NCBI GenBank assembly: GCA_019671005.1
Contig: CM033719.1
Location: forward strand, 27,454,750 to 27,518,749
Length of the DNA: 64,000 bases
Reading direction: 5' to 3'
DNA from: Hibiscus mutabilis
Lineage: Eukaryota; Streptophyta; Magnoliopsida; Malvales; Malvaceae
Position 1 is the stretch's first letter; every line of letters begins with the position of its first letter. Positions 1 through 10,979 of this stretch are shown here, in pieces. Position numbers and translations under genes: made by a program. Under the pieces are notes generated by a model, which was not told where the DNA came from, did no database searches, and saw only the letters and a program-made list of their open reading frames with translations.

Positions 1-534
1 GACAAATCCAGCAAAATTTGGCACCTTCTTTTGTGAATCTGTTCTGGATCCAAGATTAGGCAGTGACCGTTCTCCTATCATAACACAAATGCAACTACAG
101 TCTTTACCTCTAAGATAGACAATACTTTGTAGCATGCTTATCATGTCACTTTTGGACCAAACCGAACCACATATTACTTCACATGTCCGGTCTCTCAATT
201 GTCTTTTTTTTTTTATCCAAAATCATTCTTACAACGCATCATGTATCATAACATCCATACTGTCTCTAATGGGTGAACATGGAGAGTGCCGAAAGTAGGC
301 TGGAGACCGACATCATTTGAACCCTGACCTAATGTCATAAAATCATTACTCTCTTTCGAAAAGACATGTGTGATAGGATGTGTAATACTACTGCTTTTAT
401 ATCCAAAAACCTCTCATTCTTTTTCAATGTGAAATTAATGTCCATGTCTCTCGCAGGCGTGACATTAGCATTGTCTTCCCTCCCTCGACAGGGGACCACG
501 TTAAATAAACTCTTCATTATCTATTTTAACCTCA
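1..534. other. Unassigned flank left of the first nest
   Basis: No gene is recognised here. The stretch is moderately AT-rich with a short T-run near 210 and only one short minus-strand open frame (335-517) that resembles nothing I know. It ends at AATAT (535-539), the target-site duplication of the element that follows, so it is the old insertion-site flank of that element. Confidence 0.5.
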
Positions 535-539
535 AATAT

Positions 540-1291
540 TGTTAGAGAAATAGTGTTAATCCATGACAGAAATAATAAATAAATAAACATTATTATTTAA
601 ATTAACAGTATAAAATTAAAACGATACAACATATATAAATCAGCAAACTGATCTAACCGAGTTGGAAAACGTGTTGAGGCCTGCACGAACGCAGTTTCCT
701 TAAGATAGATTTTCGGCCACTCTTATGGTGCTCGAGTTCGTTGGTCGTCTATCTCCCATGATACAACAACAGATGATCAGCCACAGTTGCACTGCCGTAG
801 CGATCACTAACTTACTCTTGCCTTCGCCTACCACCGAAAACAACTTTTGAAATACCCACAGAGAAAAACTATAGAAAAGTTCTGTGATTTTCGTTGTGTT
901 GAAATCAAAGGAATGGCATGCTATTTATAGGGGAGTGAGCTAGGTTAAATGTGGAAATTATAATATTCTGAATTAATGGTCATTAACCATTTAACCGAAT
1001 TAAATCGGCAACAATCTATTAACACCATATTAAAACAGAATATTCTCATGAATTGCACTTATTACCTTTTAATATCCGAATTTAAAGGAAACCAAAAAAT
1101 TATCCTTTTAAATTCGAAATATTCAAAAAGATATGCCAATAATAAGGAAAAAAAATTATTCAAAGTGGGTATAATATCCGCAGGTCCACGAAGGGCCTGA
1201 CCGGTCCAGACATTCGCGTCGCCCACGTCGTGCGGGTGCGCCCCAACCCGAATGAGATTGGATTTGCACCCCATGCGTACGAGACACAGTT
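540..1291 (-). repeat. 3' LTR of copia A, distal part
   Basis: This part aligns with 14580-15210 of the 5' LTR, including the shared stretch around CGAGTTCGTTGG. It breaks off at CAGTT (1287-1291), where the gypsy element entered. The same CAGTT recurs at 10331-10335, after which the LTR resumes. Confidence 0.87.
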
Positions 1292-1879
1292 AACCGGATG
1301 CTACAATTGGGCCACAAGCCCCAAACCACTCCCATAAAATTTTTATTTTTAAAGGCCAATAAAATTAATCTCATAAATCCAAACATGTCATAACCAAAGC
1401 ATTTAAATCCACACTTACTTAAAACATTCAAAATAGTTAAAGGAGCTCCAGATGCAGTAATAAATCAGTTGACCAATATAAGTTAAATCGAATAGAGTTA
1501 CAAATACGTAGGGTCATACGAATACATAGCCAACTACATCTAAGTACTTGTACTCTACCAAAAGGCCAATGTTGGATCCTTGCTTCGATGGTGCTCCGCT
1601 ACGCCCGAACTATCTATCAACTTGCAAACGGAAACAATGATTCCGAAAGTTGAGCTAACAAAGCTCAGTGGATACACAACCACTCGACCATGCTTCAAGT
1701 GAATCATAATTAAGAGCATGCTATGAAATATGATGTCAAGATAGGGGTAAAGCAATGGCGCTACCATAACCGCGTAAACACATGCTATAGAACAAACAAC
1801 ACCTCAACAACATCAACATATAAATAAACAAACCAGAAGTTAGGCCTAATGTCACCCAACACTGGGAAACCCACCATTC

Positions 1880-2065
1880 TCGGAATCTCACATTGATATG
1901 CTCGGAATCTCACATCGAGCGATATACTCAGAATCTCACATCGAGTTTTTGCTCAGAATCTCGCATCTAGCGGTGCTATGAATCTCGCATCGAGCAAATA
2001 TCATCACCCAGAATCTCGCATCGGATGACATTCGTTTCATCACCCAGAAATCTCACATCGGATGG
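1880..2065. repeat. Minisatellite of about 25 bp in the LTR
   Basis: An imperfect tandem array with core GGAATCTCACATCGAGC. At least seven degenerate units are visible, and the later ones read ATCTCGCATCGGATG. The same array is present in the partner LTR. Confidence 0.8.
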
Positions 2066-2373
2066 CCTTTATGTGTTGCAACACTCACTAACTGGGTATC
2101 CGAATCCCATCAAACAACGACTCATAACCAAACAAGTGCCCTTACCTGGCACAACTACAAATGATCCACCAAGGATCCCTAAATTTGCTACCCCAAGCAA
2201 TTTACTTTCATTTCGATACTCAATTAGCCATTTAATCCATATATTCAAGAAGAAACACACATTCTTGGTTTTACCAATCATTTTATATCATAAGAGACCC
2301 ATTAGCACCTTAGCCACAATTTATAGAACCCTCGAACTCAAAATGTAAAAACTTGGGTAGATTGCCTAGAGAT

Positions 2374-2768
2374 TATCGATACTTCGACGTGAGTATCGGT
2401 ACTCCCCTCTAGGTATCGATACTCTACCATGAGTATCGATACTCCAATTAGATTCGAAAGAATTTGCCCTCATACTATACCGATACACTCCGTTCTATAT
2501 CGGTACTCAATATCGATACTGGGATCACCCCGTATCGATCCTTACTTGTATCGATACGCCTACCTTAGCGTATTGGTACGCAAAGCCTTTCTAGGCAATA
2601 TAACAATGGGTATCGATACGACCCTAGCGTACCGGTACACCAAATTATTACTGGAATTTAAATCAAGCGAGGGGTACCGATAATGGGAAGACATGCCGGT
2701 ACGCCCCTTACAACTCGCCTCCCAAAATACAAAGGAGTACCGATACGCAACCACCCCGTATCGGTACT
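2374..2768. repeat. Cluster of GTATCGATAC-type palindromic decamers
   Basis: In about 400 bp the decamer GTATCGATAC and close variants (GTATCGGTAC, GTACCGATAC, GTACCGGTAC) occur more than a dozen times, at irregular spacing of roughly 15-40 bp. The consensus is its own reverse complement. Spacing is not that of a simple tandem repeat, so the word, not a longer unit, is what is conserved. Confidence 0.8.
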
Positions 2769-3643
2769 TGAGCCTCAATTTTGAAACTTGGAGCTCAGTA
2801 ATTCATCAATCCCACCTTTAACCTCCATGGTTAAGTCCCAAAATGTTCCTACCAATTATAAAGAGTCATTAGGTGAGTTTCTAACCATTTTTACCCTTAA
2901 AAATCAGCAATTATAAGTTTTGCCATGAATGAACAACCAAGCTCTAACTTAACCTAACATCACAATTCAAGAAAGCATAGCAAAATGATGATGCACGTGA
3001 ACACACAGAAGTTAGAAGTATACTAACCTCGAATCACTAGCTGAGGAAAAACCCCAAACCTTCACCTCAAGCTTTCTTCTTCCCTTGAGCCTTTGAATGC
3101 TCCCCCAATCTCTTCTACTGCAAGAAATTGTTGTAAACGAGTTACAACATTGTTGAGAGATTAAAAGAAGCTTAAATGATGATTTTACAACAACAAGTGT
3201 GATTAAAAACACCATTCTCGTTCTCATTCTAAACCCCCCCACTAAAACCCTTTTTTTCACCATTTCAAGCAAAACTTACCTTGGATTGTAGATCTTTGGA
3301 TGCCTAATAACTTTTCCTTCAACATAAATTCGAAAATTCAACTCAAAGCTAACAAAGATGGAGATTTATTCCAAACCCACATTAAGAGAAGATGAAGATG
3401 ATGGGATGAACTTTATGGGGACAAAATAACCTCATGAACTTACACACTCTGCAGCCCATATAACTCCCCACCTCTCATCTTTTATTCAATTATGATTTTA
3501 CCATAATGCCCCTCTCAAAACCCCATATCTCAAGCCCAAAACCAAGCCCACTAAGGTTTAACAGGCCCAACAACATAACTCAAACACGAGGTATATGCCT
3601 CAATTTAGCCTGATGCTTGGGTTCTAAAACCTGGGTCGTTACA

Positions 3644-3662
3644 ACTTTTTCCTCCATAAAGA
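3644..3662 (-). other. Polypurine tract of the Tekay-like element
   Basis: On minus, TTATGGAGGAAAAAGT precedes the TGTAACGACC start of the 3' LTR. It confirms the minus orientation. Confidence 0.68.
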
Positions 3663-3777
3663 AGATTTCATCCTCGAAATTTACCTGGTGGGAATAAATG
3701 CAGGTAGAGCTCTCTCATCTCGACCTCGACCTCTCATGTTGCCTCTTCAACCCTATGGTTTCTCCATAACATCTTCA

Positions 3778-4440
3778 CTAGGGTATACACTTGTTACGAA
3801 GCTCTTTGACTCTCATCTCAAGTACTCTCACTGGTTCTTTTTCATATGTCAAATCTGTGTCGACCTCCACCTCCTCGAGGGATAAAACATGCAAAGGATC
3901 AGAACAATAGCGCCTTAGCATAGATACATGGAAAATATTGTGGATATGTTCTAACTCCCAAGGCAAGGCTAGCCGGTATGCTACAAGCCTGATCCTCTCA
4001 ATCACCTCGTATGGTCTAATATACCGCGGGTTCAACTTGTATTTCTACCCAAATAGATTATCCCCTTCCATGGTGATACCTTTAGGAATACTTTTTTGCC
4101 AACCTCATACTCAATATGCTTATGCTTCCTATCCACGTAGGCCTTTTGTCGATCAAAGGCCACTTGCAATCTTTCTTTGATGACGTGAACCTTCTCTTCA
4201 GTTTGTCTAACCAAATCATATCCCACGATCCTCCTCTCATTAAGCTCGGTCCAACACATGGGTGTTCTACATCAACGCCCGTACAAGGCTTCGAAATGGG
4301 CCATATTGATGCTTGATTGGCAACTATTGTGTACGCGACCTCAACCAACGGTAGCTGTTCTTCCCAACTTCCTTCAAAATCTACGACACAACACCGAAAC
4401 ATGTCCTCAAGAATTTGAATAACTCACTCAGACTTGCCAT
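3778..4440 (-). pseudogene. Integrase C-terminal half with chromodomain-type tail
   Basis: Three overlapping open pieces on minus. The first, around 4400-4440, shows decayed [10 protein letters not shown], the end of the integrase core (normally HPQTDGQSE). The second (4032-4259) has RLQVAFDRQKAYVDRK, typical of the linker after the core. The third (3778-4035) has LEHIHNIFHVSMLRRY followed by acidic LEEVEVDTDLTYEKEPV, the tail in which Del/Tekay elements place a chromodomain. Pieces are in different frames, and the first two catalytic acidic residues of integrase are absent because the N-terminal half is deleted. Confidence 0.78.
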
Positions 4441-4702
4441 CGGTTTGATGAGGAAAAGTTGTATTAAAATGTAGCTTGGTGTCTAAGGCACTATGAATCT
4501 TCTTCCATAACCTTGCTGTTAGCTCAATCCAGTGATGCTGCCTCAAATTTAACTCTTTCTGGGTGAGTAGATACTTTAAACTCTTAAGATCCGTATAGAT
4601 GTAACACTTATCCTCGTAGAGATAGTGTCTTCAAATCTTTAACGCAAAGATTACCACAGCCAACTCTAAATCATGGGTAGGATAATTCTGTTCATGAGCA
4701 TT
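4440..4702 (-). pseudogene. RNase H fragment fused to protease and integrase remnants
   Basis: Minus-strand translation gives AHEQNYPTHDLELAVVIFAL, then [19 protein letters not shown], a clear Ty3-gypsy RNase H. In the usual TDHKSL motif, His is replaced by Leu. One stop interrupts the reading. Upstream the frame runs straight into the end of the protease region and downstream straight into the end of the integrase core, so both junctions are internal deletions. Confidence 0.78.
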
Positions 4703-5077
4703 TTAAGTTGCCTCGCAACCTTGCAGTATTAACCTCTGTGCTGCTAAAGCTGAGACTACGTTGGGGATGCAAGGTTGTCTTTCTCCTTTAACCATTAACT
4801 TGGATCCATCGGCTACATGGAGCTTCAAACTCTTAGTCCTACAACCCAAACTAGCGTCGGGCTCAACAAGCCAATACATACCTAGGATTGCGTCAAACTC
4901 TTGGAATGACAAAACCATAAGATCCATTGGGAAGATTGAACCTTGAACTTCGATAGGACACATCTGGTACACCTTGTCTACTAACACATCTAACCCTAAT
5001 AGACTAGATACACGAACTCCTACCTCTAGGTCATCAACTGGTACGCCCCCAATGCCGGGATATCCCACTACAGATGT
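4703..5077 (-). pseudogene. Protease-to-RT linker fragment of the Tekay-like element
   Basis: A 121-residue open frame contains FDAILGMYWLVEPDASLGC, matching the flap and C-terminal part of gypsy aspartic protease (normally ILGMDWL; the Asp is Tyr here), then QRLILQGCEA. In intact relatives several hundred residues of reverse transcriptase follow; here RNase H follows at once. The N-terminal part of the same domain lies on the far side of the inserted TRIM-like element, at 6525-6660. Confidence 0.75.
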
Positions 5078-5082
5078 AGGAG

Positions 5083-5446
5083 TGTGGATTGTAACCTTGT
5101 AATTAGAGTTTATTTCTAAGTCGATAACTAGTAGTTTAGATTTACTAGAAGTCTTCTTTAAATTAGAAATAAAATCTTATTTGTGTTCTTTAAATTAGAG
5201 ATAAAGTCTTATTTAAATTAAAGATAAAAGTATAGTTTTAGCTATACTAAAACTATGTAATTGCCTATTTAAAGGCTCACCTTATACACATTTGAATAAG
5301 AATAATAAGAGAAAATACAGAGAAACACATTGTTCTTTGTTGAAAATACTATTTTTGTTCTATCGTTAAACTCTAGCTTTTCATATTTTATTGTTCATTG
5401 TTCACCGGCGTTCATCTTCTCCGGCCACCATGGCTCCTTTCTCACA
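5083..5446 (+). repeat. 5' LTR of TRIM-like copy 1
   Basis: Begins TGTGGATTG and ends TTTCTCACA, next to the primer-binding site. It aligns without large gaps with 6156-6519. Confidence 0.87.
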
Positions 5447-5459
5447 TGGTATCAGAGCC
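5447..5459 (+). other. tRNA primer-binding site of TRIM-like copy 1
   Basis: TGGTATCAGAGCC directly after the LTR matches the 3' end of plant initiator tRNA-Met, the common primer of plant LTR retrotransposons. Confidence 0.85.
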
Positions 5460-5619
5460 ACAGACAATCATGACGCCGGTTCTCTTCCGCAGCCGCAGAA
5501 GGTCATGAAACTATTTTTCTTCCGCTACTGACAAATCATCGAATCTGTCCGGTGAAGAATGCCTAATTACTTTCTCTGATATTCACCCCCATTCAATCAC
5601 AAGATGCCTAGTAGTGTTC

Positions 5620-5800
5620 TTTTAATGGTTTTATCTTAGCCATCCATTGTAAAAGATAGGGAAAGGTTATAGTTTAGCCTTAAAAACTATCCGGTTCTAT
5701 CTTATCCATCTATTGTAAAAGATAGGGAAAGGTTATAGTTTAACCTTAAAAACTATTCAGTTCTATCTTAGCCATCCATTGTAAAAGATAAGGAAATGAA
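5620..5800 (+). repeat. Tandem repeat of about 66 bp inside the TRIM-like element
   Basis: The unit, around TATCTTAGCCATCCATTGT, AAAAGATAGG and TTATAGTTTA, occurs about two and a half times. The same unit, diverged, is repeated in the second copy at about 44265-44500, so it belongs to the family and was not acquired locally. Confidence 0.75.
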
Positions 5801-6155
5801 TTTACATCAAAGATCCAAGCTGATTTTTTAGTATGTGTAACTACAAGCTTGAGGGGGGTGTAGATTCCTGTCATCATAGCCTACATCTTTCGCAGCAGAA
5901 ATCCAGTTAGGAAGTGCATGCTGGAGCATCTAGTGGAGAATCCTGATATTCCAACTGATGCATCAATCAAATCAAAGACTCTCAAGAAAGGGGATCATTT
6001 TTTCTCTAAGGAACAGCACATGAAGCTTGAGATGCTGTAAAAAATCAGCAAAGATAAAATTGTTGGGTTTTTTTCTTCTTCTTTTTTGCACAAGGCATCG
6101 CATCCAAGATCCAAGCTGGTTCTCTACTACGTTTACTCACCAGCTTGAGGGGGAG

Positions 6156-6519
6156 TGTGGATTGTAACCTTGTAATTAGAGTTTATTTCTAAGTCAGTAA
6201 CTAGTAGTTTAGATTTACTAGAAGTCTTCTTTAAATTAGAAATAAAATCTTATTTGTCTTCTTTAAATTAGAGATAAAGTCTTATTTAAATTAAAGATAA
6301 AAATATAGTTTTAGCTATACTAAAACTCTGTAATTGCCTATTTAAGATCTCACCTTATACACATTTGAATAAGAATAATAAGAGAAAATACAGAGAAACA
6401 CATTGTTCTCTGTTGAAAATACTATTTTTGTTCTATCGTTAAACTCTAGCTTTTCATATTTTATTGTTCATTGTTCACTGGCGTTCATCTTCTCCGGCCA
6501 TCATGGCTCATTTCTCACA
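6156..6519 (+). repeat. 3' LTR of TRIM-like copy 1
   Basis: Same length (364 bp) and ends as the 5' copy. It is preceded by AGCTTGAGGGGGAG, the presumed polypurine tract. Confidence 0.87.
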
Positions 6520-6524
6520 AAGAG

Positions 6525-6660
6525 TGAGTAGACCCCAAATCCACTAATGCAACAATGGGAACAGAAAATAAGGAGAAGGTACTTGCAATCACATCTGTGG
6601 GCTCGCAATCCTCTTGAGCTCTCACTGTATACTGCCTTGCCGTAGGCTGAAACGTGCCCC
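6525..6660 (-). pseudogene. Protease N-terminal part with altered active site
   Basis: Minus-strand reading gives ARQYTVRAQEDCEPTDVIAS and then ALVDLGSTHS. The family motif is D-S/T-G; here the middle residue is Leu, which should abolish aspartic protease activity. The TRIM-like insertion lies just after this motif. Confidence 0.7.
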
Positions 6661-7860
6661 TACTCTAGTGGTCGGTCGCCTAACTTGCCCCTCTCCTAAA
6701 GAACCCGTCGACCTCTCTGAGTCAGATAAGAAACCCTCGGTGCCTGAACTAGAATAGCTGTGGTAGCTGCGGGGTAATCCTTCACAAGGTGATCTTGGGA
6801 CCTACACTCAAAGCAAGCTCAGTTTGCACCCTAACACTCTCTTTAATGTCTACGCCCACACTGATTACAAACCGGTGCACCTGCACTCCCTTGAGAACTA
6901 TCTGGGCTCATCATAGATGAAGATGATGCAGGCCTCCTACGGCTGGCAGACTCTGACCTCACGCTCTGATTTAAAGCTCCTCTTCCCTGATTCTATCGGT
7001 TCCTATCCCTTCTCGAGTGAGACTATGAGCTGTTAGAGAAATTCTGAGTCCTCCCACTAGGACCTCCCTGTCCACTAGCAAAACCATATGTCAAACCTTA
7101 CACTTGCTCAAGAGACTTTGCACTAGCAGTCAAACTCAGAAAATACTTTGGGTGGGGCAGCTGTCAAATAGGTTTGTATCTCCTTCCTTAACCCTTTTAT
7201 AAATCTTTTGCACCTCATTTTCTAGGGGGCCACCAACTCCAGTGCATACCTGCTCAGCTGCAGAAATTCTTATTCATACTCAAAGACGGTGCGGTTCCCT
7301 TGCATGAGGTGAGTAAACTGGTCTCTCAACCTGTCAATGTGAGCCTCACCCACGTACTTTTTCTCAAACTCATCAACAAAGTCGTCCCAAAAAAGTTGGC
7401 TAGGGTACCATTTCAGCTCTACGGTTTCCCACCATTCTCTCTCATTTTCTTTGAGCAAACATAGAACACAGAACAATTTATCTTCAGACTGCAAGCTCAT
7501 CTGCCTCATAATCCAATGGGTGTCTCGAAGCCATTGATCTACTTTTATCGGGTTGTCTTGCCCCGACCCAAGAAAATCTATGGCACCCTTCCTACGCACC
7601 CTCTCAATTGGTGCATCCTGAGGGGTAGATGTATGCCGCAAAATTGCCCTCACAATCCTATCTAGGCCTCAGTACAAGTGGGAGAAATAGTTGGATACAT
7701 GCCTAGCTCCCCCATCAGACTCATCCACATCCGGCACATAGTCTTCATCAGAGCTTCCACCTCGAGAACCCAAACTTTCTTCCACGTTCCTAGCTCTCCT
7801 TAGCATGGTTCAACTCTGCAAAATTAAACAACATGAATACACCATCGAACTTCCAGCTTA
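6661..7860 (-). pseudogene. Gag of the Tekay-like element with broken zinc knuckle
   Basis: The longest open piece (7270-7653, 127 residues) contains FLGSGQDNPIKVDQWLRDT, ENEREWWETV and FVDEFEKKYVGEAHIDRLR, the conserved core of gypsy gag. Nearer protease (about 6790-6890) a double cysteine region is still visible (CNQCGRRH, then CFECRSQDHLVKDYP, last Cys replaced by Tyr) but contains three stop codons. No full-length gag can be made from it. Confidence 0.75.
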
Positions 7861-7956
7861 ATTCAAGTACGATTTTGACTTATGAGCATGAATTTGTTAG
7901 ACACCTATTTGCCACACTAAACTCCCTCAAGGACTGTCTAGAACCGACTAAACCTA

Positions 7957-7969
7957 GGCTCTGATACCA
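7957..7969 (-). other. tRNA primer-binding site of the Tekay-like element
   Basis: On minus, TGGTATCAGAGCC lies 5 bases after the end of the 5' LTR. It matches initiator tRNA-Met and defines the inner LTR border at 7975. Confidence 0.84.
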
Positions 7970-8571
7970 CTAAATGTGACATCTCAACCTGGAAGCTACA
8001 ATTGGGCCACAAGCCCCAAACCACTCCCATAAAATTTTCATTTTTAAAGGCCAATAAAATCAATCTCAGAAATCCAAACATGTCATAACCAAAGCATTTA
8101 AATCCACACTTAAAACATTCAAAATAGTTAAAAGAGCTCCAGATGAAGTACTAAAACATTTGACCAATACAAGTTAAATCAAATAGAGTTACAAATACGA
8201 AGGGTCACACGAATACATAGCCCACTACATCAAAGTACTTGTACTCTACCAAAAGGCCAATGCTGGATCCTTACTTTGATGGTGCTCCACTACGCCCTAA
8301 CTATCTATCAACCTGCGAACGGAAACAACAATTTCGAATGCTGAGCTAACAAAGCTCAGTGGATAAACAACCACTTGACCATGCTTCAAGTGAATCATAA
8401 TTAAGAGCATGCTATGAAATATGATGTCAAGATAGGGTAAAGCAATGACGCTACCATAACCACCTAAACACATGCTATAGAACAAACGGCACCTCGACAA
8501 CATCAACATATAAATAAACAAACCAAGAGTGAGGCCCAATGTCACCCGACACTAGGAAACCAACCCATGCT

Positions 8572-8758
8572 CAGAATCTCATATCGAGCTGCTCGGAATC
8601 TCACATCGAGCTGCTTGAAATCTCACATCGAGCGGTATGTTTAGAATCTCACATCGAGTCTTCAATCAGAATCTCGCATCGAGCAAATATCATCACTCAA
8701 AATCTTGTATCGGATGGCCTTCGTTTCATCACCTGGAATCTCACATCGGATAACCTTC
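8572..8758. repeat. Minisatellite of about 25 bp in the partner LTR
   Basis: Partner of the 1880-2065 array with the same AATCTCACATCGAG core. Unit order and spacing differ slightly from the other LTR, as expected if units were gained or lost after insertion. Confidence 0.8.
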
Positions 8759-9059
8759 ATGTGTTCCAACACTCACTCACTGGGTATCCGGATCCCATCA
8801 AACAAAGACTCATAACTAAACAAGTGCCCTTACCTGGCATAACTACAAATAATCCACCAAGGATCCCTAGATTTGTTACCCCGAGCAATTTACTTTTATT
8901 TCGATACTCAATTAGCCATTTAATCCATATAAGCAAGAAGAAACACACATTCTTGGTTTTACCAATCATTTTATATCATAAGAGACCCATTAGCACCTTA
9001 GCCACAATTTATAGAATCCCCGAACTCAAAACGTAAAATCTTGGGCAGATTGCCTAGAG

Positions 9060-9460
9060 ATTATCGATACTTCAACGTGAGTATCGGTACTCCCCTCTAG
9101 GTATCGATACTCCACCATGAGTACCGGTACTCCAATTAGATTAGAAAGAATTTGCCCCCATATTGTTCCGATATGCTCTGTTTTGTATCGGTACTCAATA
9201 TCGATATTGAGATCACCCCGTACCAATCCTTACCCATACCGATACGCCTACCTTAGCGTACCGGTACACAAAGCCTTTTTAGGCAATATAACAATTGGTA
9301 TCGATAAGCCCCTAGCATACCAGTACGCCAAAGCGTTAATGGAATTCAAATCAAGCGAGGGGTACCAATACACGAGAAGGCATACCGGTACACCCCTCAC
9401 AACCTGCCTCCCAAAATATAAAGGAATACCGATACCCAAATACCCTGTACCAGTACTCGA
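9060..9460. repeat. Partner cluster of GTATCGATAC-type decamers
   Basis: Same block in the 5' LTR. Many words have point changes relative to the left copy (for example GTACCAATCC), consistent with decay after insertion. Confidence 0.78.
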
Positions 9461-10335
9461 GCCCCGATTTCAAGACCTAGAGCTCGGGAATTCACCAATC
9501 CCACTCTTAACCTCCATGGTTAAGTCCTAAAACGTTTCTACCAATTATAAAGAGTCATTAGGTGAGTTTCTCACCATTTTTACCCTTAAACATCAGAAAT
9601 TATAAGTTTTGCCATGAATGACCAACCAAGCTCTAACTTAACCCAACATCAAAATTCAAGCAAGCATATCAAAATGAAGATGCACATAAACACACAAAAG
9701 TTAGAAGTGTACTAACCGTGAATCACTAGCTGAAGAAAACCCCCAAACCTTCACCTCAAGCTTTCTTCTTCCCTTGAGCCTTTGAATGCTCCCAACCTCT
9801 TCTACTACAAGGAATTGTTGTAAACGAGTTACAACATTGTTGAGAGATTAAAAGAAGCTTAAAGGACGATTTTACAACAAGAAGTGGGATTAAAAACACA
9901 ATTCTCGTTCTCACTCTAAAAACCCTCACTAAAACCTTTTTTCCACCATTTCAAGCAAAACTTACCTTGGATTGTAGATGCTTGGATGCCTAATAACTTT
10001 CCCTTCAACACAAATTCGGAAATTCAACTTAAAACTAACAAAGATGGAGTTTTCTTCCAAACCCACATGAAGAAAAGATGAAGATGATGGGAGGAACTTT
10101 TTGGGGACAAAATTACCTCATGAACTTACACACTCTGCAGCCCCCATAACTCCCCACCTCTCATATTTTCTTCAATTATAATTTTACCATAATGCCCCTC
10201 TTAAAAACCCTATAACTCAAGCCCAAAACCAAGCCCACCAAGGTTTAATAGGCCCAACAACATAACCCAAATGCGAGTCCCATGCCTCAGTTTAGCCCGA
10301 CGCTCAGATTTCAAAACCCGGGTCGTTACACAGTT

Positions 10336-10626
10336 TCTATTCAAGTCATTCAATGACCACAAAGTGGGTAAGTGTATATAAACACTTCTCATTCCATTTA
10401 TCCCATCAATGTGGGATAGGGGTTTTCACTTCCTTATTCAATTTACAACTACCCTACTTTGAGCATCAATTTCTCATTCATCACTCAACCGTTTTGAGCA
10501 TATGAGATATCGTTGTAAAGGTCCCATGGAGTAGAATTAGATCCAATAAAATCATTATTTGAATCTCTACCTTTACCCATTTGAAATATGTCTTAAAGTT
10601 ACCACTTTTCTCACATTTTTCCAACA
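10336..10626 (-). repeat. 3' LTR of copia A, proximal part
   Basis: This is the continuation of the split LTR. It aligns with 15212-15507, sharing the GTATATAAACACTTC stretch and the terminal TTTTTCCAACA. Together with 540-1291 it makes a roughly 1.04-kb LTR against 928 bp for the partner. The TATATAAA stretch near 10376 and 15253 could be part of the element promoter (inference). Confidence 0.87.
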
Positions 10627-10643
10627 ATCCCCCCACATGAATG
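10627..10643 (-). other. Polypurine tract of copia A
   Basis: Read on minus, a purine run GTGGGGGGAT lies directly against the first TG of the 3' LTR. That is where the plus-strand primer sits in LTR retrotransposons, and it fixes the element's minus orientation. Confidence 0.7.
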
Positions 10644-10979
10644 AAATTGATGATTTTATCAAAAACATTTTGACTCGGTGTGGTGATAGGTTCTACGCTC
10701 AATAGCTGCATAGGATAGGTAGGTTTCCTTCTTTGAACCTTCCCTTGTGAAACTATATTTACTTTACTAGCTAACCAGTAAACGTGATGTCCTTGAACTG
10801 TTTAGCCGTTTGTGTAAACGATGACATACTTCACACAACTATCTCTCTGACAAGAGTTTTATTTCTCGTGGTTATGTCCATATGGCCGTGGACATCGCCT
10901 GGTTCTGCAAGAGTTTGAGAGAACTCTGCCCAGTAGTTTCCTTGAAGCGGCCCCACTTCACTCTCACATAGGTGACTTA

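Larger units (their letters stand above)
1292..3643 (-). repeat. 3' LTR of the Tekay-like element
   Basis: This copy aligns along its whole length with 7975-10330, both ending GGTCGTTACA on plus. Its outer end starts at AACCGGATG and lacks the TGTGACATCTC present in the partner. It contains a minisatellite and a block of GTATCGATAC-type decamers (separate entries). Confidence 0.88.
5083..6519 (+). mobile_element. TRIM-like non-autonomous LTR retrotransposon, copy 1
   Basis: A 1437-bp element with two 364-bp LTRs (5083-5446 and 6156-6519), both TGTGGATTG...TTCTCACA. A perfect tRNA-Met type primer site TGGTATCAGAGCC (5447-5459) follows the left LTR, and a purine run GAGGGGGAG precedes the right one, so it reads on plus. 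Flanks AGGAG (5078-5082) and AAGAG (6520-6524) are a duplication with one mismatch. I see no protein of length, so transposition must have used proteins supplied in trans. By eye the LTRs differ at about a dozen sites. The interior holds a roughly 66-bp tandem repeat. A related copy is at 43672-45278. Confidence 0.88.
1292..10330 (-). mobile_element. Ty3-gypsy retrotransposon (Tekay/Del-like), inserted in copia A
   Basis: A 9.0-kb element on minus with 2.35-kb LTRs (1292-3643 and 7975-10330), a polypurine run next to the left LTR, a tRNA-Met type primer site next to the right LTR and the duplication CAGTT on both sides (1287-1291, 10331-10335). The left LTR has lost its first 11 or so bases. 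The interior reads gag, protease, RNase H, integrase and a chromodomain-type C-terminus in the gypsy order. The reverse transcriptase and integrase N-terminal half are missing, and a TRIM-like element splits the protease. Assignment to the Del/Tekay clade rests on the C-terminal peptide NIFHVSMLRRY and the long LTRs. Confidence 0.88.
7975..10330 (-). repeat. 5' LTR of the Tekay-like element
   Basis: The full copy, running from TGTGAC (7975) to TTACA (10330) on plus, so TG...CA on either strand. Point differences and small indels against the left copy are frequent, which suggests an insertion that is not recent. Confidence 0.88.

Noticed and set aside
2025..2683. Plus-strand frames in the left LTR
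   Set aside because: Same LTR region as above, with no domain; by-products of the repeats.
8539..9036. 165-residue plus-strand open frame
   Set aside because: It lies wholly in the gypsy LTR, antisense to the element, and crosses the minisatellite and decamer block; the matching region of the partner LTR does not keep it open over the same length.
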